Assembly: GCF_002633015.1 (NCBI RefSeq)
Contig: NZ_NSIU01000001.1
Location: forward strand, 62,001-126,000
Length of the DNA stretch: 64,000 nt
Source: Sulfuricurvum sp. PD_MW2
Lineage (GTDB): Bacteria; Campylobacterota; Campylobacteria; Campylobacterales; Sulfurimonadaceae
Direction: 5' to 3'
Positions 53,694 to 61,691 of the stretch are shown here, in pieces (positions within the stretch are counted from its first letter, which is position 1; every line of letters starts with the position of its first letter). The notes under the pieces were generated by a model. That model did no database searches. It was given only the letters and a program-made list of their open reading frames with translations, and was not told where the DNA came from. The translations under genes were made by a program, and so were the position numbers.

Positions 53694-53825
53694 TCAGTTA
53701 TTGGTCCCACGTACAACGCGCTTGATATCATCAATCCCATCACTGACACCGTCATTGAACTCTTTTGCCGTACATCCGTTTAACATCAAAATTGCTATCA
53801 TACTTGCCAGAACCAAACGGGTCAT
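53694..53825 (-). CDS. small lipoprotein, 43 aa (entericidin-like)
   Basis: A 43-codon gene read on the minus strand. It starts MTRLVLASMIAILMLNGC, a short signal peptide with the lipobox LNGC (Cys18), followed by 25 polar residues (TAKEFNDGVSDGIDDIK and on). TAGGAG lies 5 bases before the ATG, an excellent ribosome-binding site. The size and make-up resemble entericidin-type small lipoproteins, but homology is not proven. It converges on the cupin gene 12 bases away. Confidence 0.75.
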   Translation of the reverse strand: MTRLVLASMIAILMLNGCTAKEFNDGVSDGIDDIKRVVRGTNN

Positions 53826-53931
53826 AGTTTCTCCTACATCTTAAATATACCGAAATTATAGCGTGTCTGTCGTTCACACTTGTTTATCGACTATTGCGCT
53901 ATCATTGCACCATCAAGACAAAGGAAAAGTT

Positions 53932-54123
53932 ATGGACGGCAAAGAACGCAAAAATATTATGTCAGGCAAACGGGTGAGCATTGTCCTCAAAGAAGATCAA
54001 CGGACAGGAAAGCTAACAGAGGGGATCGTCCGCGACATCCTCACCAAATCACCCAATCATCCACACGGGATCAAAGTACGCCTTATGAGCGGAGAAGTGG
54101 GACGGGTTAAAGAGGTGTTTTGA
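53932..54123 (+). CDS. YwbE family protein
   Basis: A 63-residue protein matching the YwbE family: MDGKERKNI, then KEDQRTGKLTEGIVRDIL, SPNHPHGIKVRL and GEVGRVKEV, with a beta-rich fold. Its function is unknown. The ATG at 53932 has AAGGAAAAG upstream and is preferred over an upstream start at 53863. It overlaps the convergent vanZ-like gene by 17 bases. Confidence 0.85.
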   Translation: MDGKERKNIMSGKRVSIVLKEDQRTGKLTEGIVRDILTKSPNHPHGIKVRLMSGEVGRVKEVF

Positions 54124-54445
54124 TCTTGATGATCACATTATAGATTCCAATCCCGATCAGAATCCCTATACTGTCTGCAACGATGTCCATAAGTGAGAAA
54201 CAACGGCTTGGAATAAAATACTGCGTGATCTCAATCTGAAATCCGACCAAGAGCAAGAGTAGTGCTTTGAGGTGTGTTGAAAAGTGGTTATAGGCCAAGC
54301 TTAGCAAGACATAGAGGGTACAAAAAGCAATAAAGTGATTCTGCTTGTCCCAAAAGCTCTCGATGATTTCGATGTGTTGTGGCGTTAAGGCAAGATACTC
54401 GATCGCTCCAAAAGATGCAAAGAATGATACTTTTGCTCTATTCAA
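54107..54445 (-). CDS. VanZ-like membrane protein
   Basis: A 112-residue protein with about four hydrophobic segments and the VanZ-type pattern (DKQNHFIAFCTLYVLLSLA, then a C-terminal RCFSLMDIVADSIGILIG). The family is broad and its role unknown outside VanZ itself. It overlaps magIII by 4 bases and is last in the 56474-54107 unit. Confidence 0.75.
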   Translation of the reverse strand: MNRAKVSFFASFGAIEYLALTPQHIEIIESFWDKQNHFIAFCTLYVLLSLAYNHFSTHLKALLLLLVGFQIEITQYFIPSRCFSLMDIVADSIGILIGIGIYNVIIKIKTPL

Positions 54446-55083
54446 CCTAAACTCTCTAATTTGACTATTTTCCCCTTACTATTCCTTTTCACATACTCCA
54501 CTATCATCCCATGAAACCGTGCAAACGCGGCGGGGAGCTGAACACTGTCAAAATAGCCTCTCACTCCCGCTTCGCACCACTCCTGCAGCTCATCATAACT
54601 CTCAAACTCATACCCGAATGCATTTAAGAGCCGTGCAGTATAGGCATCGACGACCATCGCGGGACGGGCGCAGGCGTAGCAGAGGATAGAATCGGCCGTC
54701 TCAGGACCAATCCCTTTTTGACTCAACAGCCACTCCCGATCAACCGAGAGAGCAAAAGTCTCGAAATCGCCGAACTCGTCGATCATATTGCGTGAAAGGC
54801 GGATGAGATTGGACGCTTTGGCTTTGAACAATCCGCTCGGACGGATCAATTCCATGAGGGTTTCGGAATGGGTTTGTGCGAGGAGATCAGGGGCTAAAAT
54901 ATCGGCGTTTCGAAGATTATCGAGAGAGAGTTGCACCCTCTCCCACTGGGTATTCTGGGTCAGAATCGATCCGACGACGACTTCAAATGTGCCATAGGCA
55001 GGCCACCACAACGGTGGAGAATTCTCCAAAAGTTTCAGTTTTTCGAGTGTACTAAAGAGTTCAAACGAATTGGAGAGTTCCAC
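54442..55083 (-). CDS. endonuclease III-type 3-methyladenine DNA glycosylase (MagIII-like)
   Basis: A helix-hairpin-helix DNA glycosylase of 213 residues. The HhH segment SQKGIGPETADSILCYACA is followed by the catalytic Asp in VVDAYTARLL. It lacks the C-terminal four-Cys iron-sulfur loop of endonuclease III, as in H. pylori MagIII, which excises 3-methyladenine. The start is GTG at 55083, supported by GAGGAG six bases upstream. It lies 3 bases after ymdB and overlaps vanZ-like gene. Confidence 0.85.
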   Translation of the reverse strand: MELSNSFELFSTLEKLKLLENSPPLWWPAYGTFEVVVGSILTQNTQWERVQLSLDNLRNADILAPDLLAQTHSETLMELIRPSGLFKAKASNLIRLSRNMIDEFGDFETFALSVDREWLLSQKGIGPETADSILCYACARPAMVVDAYTARLLNAFGYEFESYDELQEWCEAGVRGYFDSVQLPAAFARFHGMIVEYVKRNSKGKIVKLESLG

Positions 55084-55086
55084 TGA

Positions 55087-55896
55087 TCACTCCTCGATCC
55101 ATGCGTCCGTTCGGATCATACGCCCATCATCGAAGATTTTGAGTTTGAAGGCTTCGCTGCATTTTCCCTCTTCCAAATTCATCACCGCAATCTGGAGGAT
55201 TTTACGGCATTTTTCAGGGACTTCAAAGCGCCCCGATACTCCGGTAATAAACCGCTCCAACGGTACTTTGGCATCCATACCGATGACGTTATCTCGGCAT
55301 CCGCTGAGACCGATATCACTCATATATGCCGTCCCGTGCACAATCTGAAAATCATCGCTCCCCACATGGGTATGGGTTCCGATGATCCCGCTTACATCCC
55401 CTGAGAGAAGCATCAGCATAGCACGCTTTTCACTCGTCGCTTCAGCATGGAAATCGAGGAAAATGTGCTTAATCCCCTCGTCTCGCAACTGTGCGACTGT
55501 ATCGCGAGCGCATCGAAAAGCATTATCAACGTAAGGCATTCCGTAATGCCCCATGATATTGAGGACGGCGAGTTTCTCCCCTCCCACCTCAAACACACGA
55601 CATCCCGTCCCTTTAACCCCCTCGGGATAGTTATGAGGACGTAAAAGAGGGAACGCTTCGAGAAGCGGTTCGATCTCTTTTTTATCCCACGTATGGTTTC
55701 CGCCGCTCATGCAGTCGATTCCCATCCCCAATAGTTCATTCGCATTTTTCATCGTCACACCGAATCCGTGCGAGGCATTCTCGTAATTTGCGATGACAAA
55801 ATCGATACCGTGTTCACGGCGGAGCTTCATAAGATGCTCTTTGATCATCACCCGTCCCGGACGGCCGACAATATCTCCGATAAAGGCTATTTTCAC
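55087..55896 (-). CDS. ymdB: YmdB-type (TIGR00282) metallophosphoesterase
   Basis: A metal-dependent phosphodiesterase of 269 residues. The ligands are seen in FIGDIVGRPGR, NYENASHG, GGNHTWDKKE, FHAEATSEK and GTHTHVG. In Bacillus the homologue acts on cyclic nucleotides and affects development; the substrate here is not known. It overlaps the upstream 193-residue membrane protein gene by the ATGA junction. Confidence 0.88.
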   Translation of the reverse strand: MKIAFIGDIVGRPGRVMIKEHLMKLRREHGIDFVIANYENASHGFGVTMKNANELLGMGIDCMSGGNHTWDKKEIEPLLEAFPLLRPHNYPEGVKGTGCRVFEVGGEKLAVLNIMGHYGMPYVDNAFRCARDTVAQLRDEGIKHIFLDFHAEATSEKRAMLMLLSGDVSGIIGTHTHVGSDDFQIVHGTAYMSDIGLSGCRDNVIGMDAKVPLERFITGVSGRFEVPEKCRKILQIAVMNLEEGKCSEAFKLKIFDDGRMIRTDAWIEE

Positions 55897-56474
55897 TCGT
55901 TCTCCTCTGTGAGTTCTTTTCGCAATAAGGCGGCTTCTTGCCGAAATCGACTGCTGTCGCCGTATTCAAAAAATCGCTGATACCGCGAATGAATCGATCG
56001 AATCCGTCGGGCATGGCGGATCGGACACCAGTACTGCTCGGTACGGGCGGCAATCTCAGAAATGTACCCCATCAACCCGTTGAAATAACTGCAATACAGA
56101 CAGTTAAGCTTTTCAATCGCATTGAGGTATCCGAGCTGATGGCGATCATACACGATGTAATCGCTCCGTTTGACCTTGGTGATTTTATAGATCGGGAAAC
56201 AGACCCATTGATAAAACGACACAAAGATATCCAATAAAAATGCCGGAATCAGTACCACCCAAATCACCGGCGCACTCAAAAGATGCAAAATCGGCGTTGT
56301 TGCAAAATAGTTCACAAGCCCTTGTCGATCCTGTCGGTACGACGCTAAAATCTCTTCGCGTTTTTTGACAATCTCGCAGGTAAATTTTTCGTATTCCTGA
56401 TGAAGTTCTGTTTCCAACTCCGATTCGAGCGCTTTGATTTTGGCGACAAGCTCGTCAATCTTGTAATGTTCCAT
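55893..56474 (-). CDS. conserved membrane protein, 193 aa
   Basis: An N-terminal coiled coil (about 5-50), two close membrane helices (about 62-100), and a C-terminal domain with Cys residues in LNCLYCSYFNGLMGY and RTEQYWCPIRHARR. The segment EIAARTEQYWCPIRHA is familiar from a family of conserved hypothetical proteins in proteobacteria, whose function is unknown. It opens the operon with ymdB, magIII and vanZ-like gene. Confidence 0.72.
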   Translation of the reverse strand: MEHYKIDELVAKIKALESELETELHQEYEKFTCEIVKKREEILASYRQDRQGLVNYFATTPILHLLSAPVIWVVLIPAFLLDIFVSFYQWVCFPIYKITKVKRSDYIVYDRHQLGYLNAIEKLNCLYCSYFNGLMGYISEIAARTEQYWCPIRHARRIRSIHSRYQRFFEYGDSSRFRQEAALLRKELTEENE

Positions 56475-56506
56475 CGTGAGCCTTTGGATAAAGTGTAAAA
56501 CTATAC

Positions 56507-56512
56507 TACAAT
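56507..56512 (+). promoter_or_regulatory. putative -10 box of the YgjP-like gene
   Basis: TACAAT ends five bases before the ATG at 56518; TATACT overlaps it just upstream. No ribosome-binding site is seen, so a leaderless or nearly leaderless mRNA is likely. Confidence 0.4.
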
Positions 56513-56517
56513 TACGT

Positions 56518-57048
56518 ATGCAATCACTTAAATACTTAGCCCATTACAGCCAAGAGATACGTCAACAGGTTCAAGAGCTCATCGATACCGATCGATTGGG
56601 AGAGCGTCTTTTAGCGAAATATCCCTCTACCCATAGTTGGACAACAGACAAAGCTCTCTATGATTATGTAATGGAGATCAAAAACACCCATTTTCGAAGC
56701 TCCGCACCCATCTCAAAAGTGCTCTACGATACCAAGATACGGGATCTACACTCGGCACTGGGGACACACACCTTTGTCACGCGGATTCAAGGGGGAAAAC
56801 TCAAAGCCAAAAATGAGATTCGGATCTCTCATCTCTTCAAAAAAGTTCCCGAGCCGTTTTTGCGGATGATCGTCACCCATGAACTCGCCCATCTCAAAGA
56901 GAAAGAGCATAACAAGGCGTTTTATAAACTCTGTACCCACATTGAGCCGCAATACCACCAGCTCGAGTTCGAGGTACGACTCTACCTCACCTATATTGAT
57001 CGTTTCGGGGAGCTTTATTCTCGCACCAATTCCACTAGCACTTCATAA
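56518..57048 (+). CDS. YgjP/SprT-like zinc metallopeptidase-fold protein
   Basis: A 176-residue protein whose metal site is THELAHLKEKEHNKAFYKLC, an HExxH helix with a later His, as in the YgjP (DUF45) group. The ATG at 56518 starts the protein with the family N-terminus; the frame to 56476 runs into the promoter. The substrate is unknown. Its last 34 bases overlap rlmC on the other strand. Confidence 0.78.
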   Translation: MQSLKYLAHYSQEIRQQVQELIDTDRLGERLLAKYPSTHSWTTDKALYDYVMEIKNTHFRSSAPISKVLYDTKIRDLHSALGTHTFVTRIQGGKLKAKNEIRISHLFKKVPEPFLRMIVTHELAHLKEKEHNKAFYKLCTHIEPQYHQLEFEVRLYLTYIDRFGELYSRTNSTSTS

Positions 57049-58133
57049 TGAGACGTATGTGGGAACATATCAAAGAGCTGGACTCTGTTGATACAATAAC
57101 CGCTCAACATCTCAAGATCTTTGACTAAACTCACCGCATTGCAGCTCGAATAGAGGACTCTATCCGCACCGATCCGTCCCAACCATTTACAAATCTGCTC
57201 CCCCAACCCTCGACGCGGCGGATTCACGATAATCAAATCGGGGTTTTCTCCCGCGGTTGCGCTAAAAGTTGCGGCATCGAGCGATTCAAACGTGATGTTC
57301 TCTATCTTCAGCTGTGAAGCCGAAGCACGCGCACACTCTATCGCTTCACTCTCTATCTCGATTCCCACAATACGACGATCAGGTGCCGCGCAGTGCAGGG
57401 CAAATCCTCCCACTCCGCAAAAAAGATCCCATAAAATTTTCGGGCTGCTCTCATTTGCCCATTCACTCGCTATACGGTAAAGCTTTTCAGCAACCTCTGG
57501 ATTGGTTTGAAAAAAGCTTTTCGGTCGAATAAAGAGAGGAACATTGTTCAGTCGCTCTTCAAGACGCTGCTGCTCGGTCAGAAAAATCTCCTCTTCTCCT
57601 TCCAAAATCGCCATGTGTACAGGCTGGATATTGACCGATACCACCTGCAGGTCAGGAAGCTTTTCCATCAAATCGTCCAAAGCGTTTTTGAGCCGTCCGA
57701 TAATGCCGTGAGAACGGAGAACGAAGCGGAGCATCATCCCTCCGCTACTTTGGCTTCGGGTAAGAAGAACATATTTGAGCTCTCCTTTTCGCAATCGCAC
57801 ATCATATCCTTTGACCCCTAATTCTCTAAGCCACTCTTGGATCGTATGAAGTGCTTTTTGCATGCTCGTACTGTAAAGCGGGCATTCGATCAGACTAACC
57901 TCTTCGGCAATCCCCAGAACAACCCCATCCCATGATGGGGAAGCTACCATTTTGGCTTTGTTACGAAATCCCTTGAGCTGTGATGTAGCCGGCTTGAGCC
58001 ACTCTTTGGGTTTATAGCTGTCTAGAAGTGTGTGGAGGTGATCATTTTTTAGTTTTAACTGCTCGGCGTAGTGGTAATCGATCCATCCGCACGAGTGACA
58101 AAAATTTGCATCAAAATAAGAACAAAAACTCAT
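57015..58133 (-). CDS. rlmC: 23S rRNA (uracil(747)-C5)-methyltransferase
   Basis: A TrmA-family enzyme that uses a [4Fe-4S] cluster and SAM to methylate U747. The cluster Cys are visible: Cys4, Cys12, Cys15 and the Cys in ECPLY near residue 83. The catalytic domain has WDLFCGVGGFALHCA, IIVNPPRRGLG and the nucleophile Cys in YSSCNA. The sequence resembles the E. coli RlmC unusually closely along its whole length, which may signal transfer from Gammaproteobacteria. There is no RNA-binding TRAM domain, as in RlmC. Confidence 0.93.
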   Translation of the reverse strand: MSFCSYFDANFCHSCGWIDYHYAEQLKLKNDHLHTLLDSYKPKEWLKPATSQLKGFRNKAKMVASPSWDGVVLGIAEEVSLIECPLYSTSMQKALHTIQEWLRELGVKGYDVRLRKGELKYVLLTRSQSSGGMMLRFVLRSHGIIGRLKNALDDLMEKLPDLQVVSVNIQPVHMAILEGEEEIFLTEQQRLEERLNNVPLFIRPKSFFQTNPEVAEKLYRIASEWANESSPKILWDLFCGVGGFALHCAAPDRRIVGIEIESEAIECARASASQLKIENITFESLDAATFSATAGENPDLIIVNPPRRGLGEQICKWLGRIGADRVLYSSCNAVSLVKDLEMLSGYCINRVQLFDMFPHTSHYEVLVELVRE

Positions 58134-58144
58134 AATTCCTTTAT

Positions 58145-58612
58145 TTATATCCCTGTTATGCTAGCATCAAACGAACTTTGCGGTATTGCATACAACCGTC
58201 TCTCAAGTCGCCCGATATGCTCCAATATCTCTTCTGAAGCAGCTTGGAGTTTGACGAAATGCGCTTTGGCAATCTCGCGTTCTGCATCGGTGATCTTTTT
58301 TTTCATATTGAACAGTTTCGAGAAAAAAGATCGATCGACATTGGCAAAATAGATTTTAAAGATGTGCATATACTCATCGTGTAACGTTACATGCGCTTTC
58401 TCAATTTCACCCAAGCACGTCATATTACCTAAAGCATTGAGTTTTTGACCATCGCTATAAAACCATTCACCGAATTTGCAATCCGTATAACTCAGCGGAA
58501 TTGCATTCTCATCGATCGGCAATCCCTCAATTAGAAGTTTAGCACGTTGAACCCATTTTACATGTGCTTTTTTCGCATCGCTCAATGATTGCAAAGTGAC
58601 AGTTTTATCCAT
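58145..58612 (-). CDS. stand-alone CZB (chemoreceptor zinc-binding) domain protein
   Basis: A 155-residue soluble protein with the CZB zinc site: His17 (AHVKW), Cys45 (CKFGEW), His74 and His78 (HVTLH). CZB normally forms the end of chemoreceptors or diguanylate cyclases, where it senses zinc or oxidants such as HOCl. Here it is alone and has no receiver, methyl-accepting or GGDEF part. An AGGTGG ribosome-binding site precedes the ATG. It may work in trans with a receptor or cyclase. Confidence 0.83.
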   Translation of the reverse strand: MDKTVTLQSLSDAKKAHVKWVQRAKLLIEGLPIDENAIPLSYTDCKFGEWFYSDGQKLNALGNMTCLGEIEKAHVTLHDEYMHIFKIYFANVDRSFFSKLFNMKKKITDAEREIAKAHFVKLQAASEEILEHIGRLERRLYAIPQSSFDASITGI

Positions 58613-58640
58613 AGTAGTCCACCTTTGATGTGATAGCCAT

Positions 58641-58646
58641 ATTATA
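58641..58646 (-). promoter_or_regulatory. -10 box of the CZB gene
   Basis: TATAAT on the minus strand, preceded by AGG, lies 28 bases before the start; AGGTGG follows as the ribosome-binding site. The promoter is separate from mfd. Confidence 0.55.
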
Positions 58647-58706
58647 CCTGTGAAACGTCATAAATATAACACAAAAAGTTATAATTGTACTTTTTTCAAC
58701 ATTGAC

Positions 58707-61691
58707 TCAGAGTTTCGGTTTTACGGTGCGTAAATAGTGTAAAACGGCTCCAATTAAATCATCATCATCTTTACTTTTACTCTGCAGCGTCTCTTTGATT
58801 CCGCTTTGGTATTCAATGGTGATATTTTGGTTGTAGTTGCTCACCATTTTGATGTTTTTCTCGATACAGAGCAGCTTGATCACCATGATCTCAAAAAACT
58901 GTTTTGTCGGAGTATCCGGTTTTCCAAAACGGTCTCCAACCTCCTCTTCGATCTCATAAATCTCGTTTGGCGACTCACACTGGCTGAGTCTGCGATAGAG
59001 TTCGAGACGGAGACGATCTTCACTCACGATCTCATCGCTGATAAATGCACTGACGGTCAGTTTGATATCCACTTTCGCTCGAACGGCCGTTGTCTGGTTG
59101 GTGAGAAGTTTGATCGCATCTTCCAACATCCGTAAGTAAAGGGCATAGCCGATATTTTTGATATGACCGCTTTGGGCATCGCCCACGAGGTTTCCTCCAC
59201 CACGGATTTCGAGATCGTGATACGCCAGCATCGATCCGCTGCCGAGGAATGAATTGGATTCAAGTGCCACAAGACGTTTTTTCGCCTCTTCGGTGAGATG
59301 ATCTTTGTCATCGACGATGAAGTAGGCATACCCCTCGATATGCCCCCGTCCGACTCGACCGCGAAGCTGATGCAGATCTGCCATACCAAACCGATCTGCA
59401 CCGTCGATAATCATTGTATTGACTGTCGGCATATGGATTCCCGATTCGATAATCGAAGTCGCCAACAATACATCATACTCCCTAGCGGCAAATTTAGCCA
59501 GTTCTTCTTCCGTTTGGGTCGCACTGATTTGGGAGTGAAGGATCAAAATACGTAAATCGGGGAGAATCGCTTTGAGTTCACCGGCTTTGATCACCATCGA
59601 GTCGATCGAGTTATGGACATAGAATACCTGACCGCCGCGTCGAAGTTCACGCAAGATCACCTCTTTGATCAGCTTCTCATCATAGTTTTTGACAAACGTC
59701 CGTACTCCGAGTCGCTCGGACGGCGGAGTGAGAAGCTCAGACATCGTTTTAATCGAGCTAAGGGCTTGATTAAGACTTCGAGGGATCGGTGTCGCACTCA
59801 TACTGAGCAAATGGACATTTTCATAGAGCGATTTGAGTTTCTCTTTTTGTTTTACACCGAATTTATGTTCCTCATCGATAATGACCAGTCCGAGTTTGGC
59901 ACAGCTTACCCCAAAGAGGGCGTGTGTTCCGACAACACAATCGAGTTCACCGGCTTCTAACGCCCGTAACGTTGCATTTTTCTCTTTGGTGCTGACAAAA
60001 CGATCCAACTTTGCTACCCGTATTCCAAACGGTGAGAGTCTGGCTTTGAGGGATTGAAAATGCTGTGAGCTGAGCAATGTCGTCGGTACGACAAGAAGGG
60101 ACTGAAAACCGCCCTTTACCGCGGTGAAAATCGCATTCATCGCCACTTCGGTTTTTCCAAAGCCGACATCCCCGCTGAGGAGCCGATCCATGATTTGTCC
60201 TGAGGCGAGATCACGCACGATGGCTTGAATCGCGCTCGCTTGATCTGCCGTGTACTCAAATCCCGCAGCCGCTTGGAATGCTCGGAGTTCACCCGCATCG
60301 ACGCTCATCACGGAAGCCTTGATCAGTGCGCGGCTCGCCGCTATCCCTACAATCTCGGAAGCGATCTCAAACAATCGTGCCTTGACGGTCTCTTTGAGTT
60401 TTCCAAAACTCCCTTTGCCCAAACGATCCAGTACCGGTAGAGAACCGGTGGCGATATAGCGGTCAATCGTATCGAGATTCTCAACCGGGAGAAGAAGCTT
60501 ATCATCACCCATGTATTTGATCACGACGAGATCTTTGACCCCGCCGAGGATTTCTGCCTGCTCTATCCCGACAAATATCCCTACCCCGTACTCTTCATGG
60601 ACGACGTAATCTCCCACTTTCAAGTCATCGAGGAGAATCGAGGTGCGGCGGCGACGCCGTTTTTTCTCATGACGATTGAGAGAAAAAATGATTTCATCAC
60701 TGCTAATGAGGTTCAGGACGATACCGGATGTTTTTAGTGTAATCTCTTTTAGATCAAAGATCCCCGCAGCTTTGAGTTGTGTGTCGCTGGCCGCAATCAG
60801 AGTGAATTTTTTGTTTTTGTGTACACTGCGAAGGGTCTCAAAGTTACCTCCACCCAACGGTGTATAACGCTGTGATTCAGGAAGAATCTCGACTTCGAGC
60901 CGCTCACGCGGCAAAACAGGTTGGTTCAGACCGTACGCTTCGTCAAGAACGCTTTTCATCTCACGGATGCGCGCAACGTTTTTACCCTCACACAAATCTC
61001 TACCGTGTTCTCCTAAAACCCAAAATCCGAGTGATGCAATATCTTTGACAAAACTGTCACTTTGAGAAGATACAACCGCTTTTTCAAAATAGCTATATTG
61101 TGCGCTATCAAGGGAGAAAAATGCACTGGTTATCTCAATAGAGGCCAACTCTTCTTTATCCGTACGCTGGGTTTCGACATCAAATGCCTTGATCTCTTCA
61201 ACCTCATCATCAAAAAGACTGATGCGGTATGGGTTGCTTTGATTGGGAACATAGATATCAAGAATATCGCCACGGTGAGAAACTTCCCCTTCCATTTCCA
61301 CCATATCGACAAACGTATATCCCCAATGGATCAGTTTTTCTTTAAGTCCGCTCAAATCGATCCGAGAAGCAAACTCAATGGTTTCGCTTTGAAGTAATTC
61401 TTCACTCGGCATCGGGAAAAGGAGGGTTTTGAGCGGTGAGATAATAAGCGGTTTTTTGGACGCGGTATAATAGGTTCGCAGTGCGGCAAAAAGGGCAAAA
61501 AGCTCTTCGCTAAAAGGGCGTAAATCGTCCATATACGCAGCGCGAAAATCGGGCAATACGATGTGAGGTATCTCCAAAAACGTCGATACGTCACTTAGTT
61601 CGGAAGCCTCTTTCGCGTCTTCGCACAGAAGAATATCGGGGAGTTTTTTCGGGTTGTTTTTGACGTATTCATACCATCGTGCTTGTGACAT
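58707..61691 (-). CDS. mfd: transcription-repair coupling factor Mfd
   Basis: Removes stalled RNA polymerase and recruits the UvrA repair system. The N-terminal UvrB-like part (about 1-340) is followed by the polymerase-binding domain (KVGDYVVHEEYGVGIFVG), the translocase with GDVGFGKTEVAM and IIDEEHKFGVKQKE, and the C-terminal TRCF domain. The length of 994 is short for the family, as in others of this phylum. It overlaps folC by 23 bases. Confidence 0.96.
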   Translation of the reverse strand: MSQARWYEYVKNNPKKLPDILLCEDAKEASELSDVSTFLEIPHIVLPDFRAAYMDDLRPFSEELFALFAALRTYYTASKKPLIISPLKTLLFPMPSEELLQSETIEFASRIDLSGLKEKLIHWGYTFVDMVEMEGEVSHRGDILDIYVPNQSNPYRISLFDDEVEEIKAFDVETQRTDKEELASIEITSAFFSLDSAQYSYFEKAVVSSQSDSFVKDIASLGFWVLGEHGRDLCEGKNVARIREMKSVLDEAYGLNQPVLPRERLEVEILPESQRYTPLGGGNFETLRSVHKNKKFTLIAASDTQLKAAGIFDLKEITLKTSGIVLNLISSDEIIFSLNRHEKKRRRRRTSILLDDLKVGDYVVHEEYGVGIFVGIEQAEILGGVKDLVVIKYMGDDKLLLPVENLDTIDRYIATGSLPVLDRLGKGSFGKLKETVKARLFEIASEIVGIAASRALIKASVMSVDAGELRAFQAAAGFEYTADQASAIQAIVRDLASGQIMDRLLSGDVGFGKTEVAMNAIFTAVKGGFQSLLVVPTTLLSSQHFQSLKARLSPFGIRVAKLDRFVSTKEKNATLRALEAGELDCVVGTHALFGVSCAKLGLVIIDEEHKFGVKQKEKLKSLYENVHLLSMSATPIPRSLNQALSSIKTMSELLTPPSERLGVRTFVKNYDEKLIKEVILRELRRGGQVFYVHNSIDSMVIKAGELKAILPDLRILILHSQISATQTEEELAKFAAREYDVLLATSIIESGIHMPTVNTMIIDGADRFGMADLHQLRGRVGRGHIEGYAYFIVDDKDHLTEEAKKRLVALESNSFLGSGSMLAYHDLEIRGGGNLVGDAQSGHIKNIGYALYLRMLEDAIKLLTNQTTAVRAKVDIKLTVSAFISDEIVSEDRLRLELYRRLSQCESPNEIYEIEEEVGDRFGKPDTPTKQFFEIMVIKLLCIEKNIKMVSNYNQNITIEYQSGIKETLQSKSKDDDDLIGAVLHYLRTVKPKL

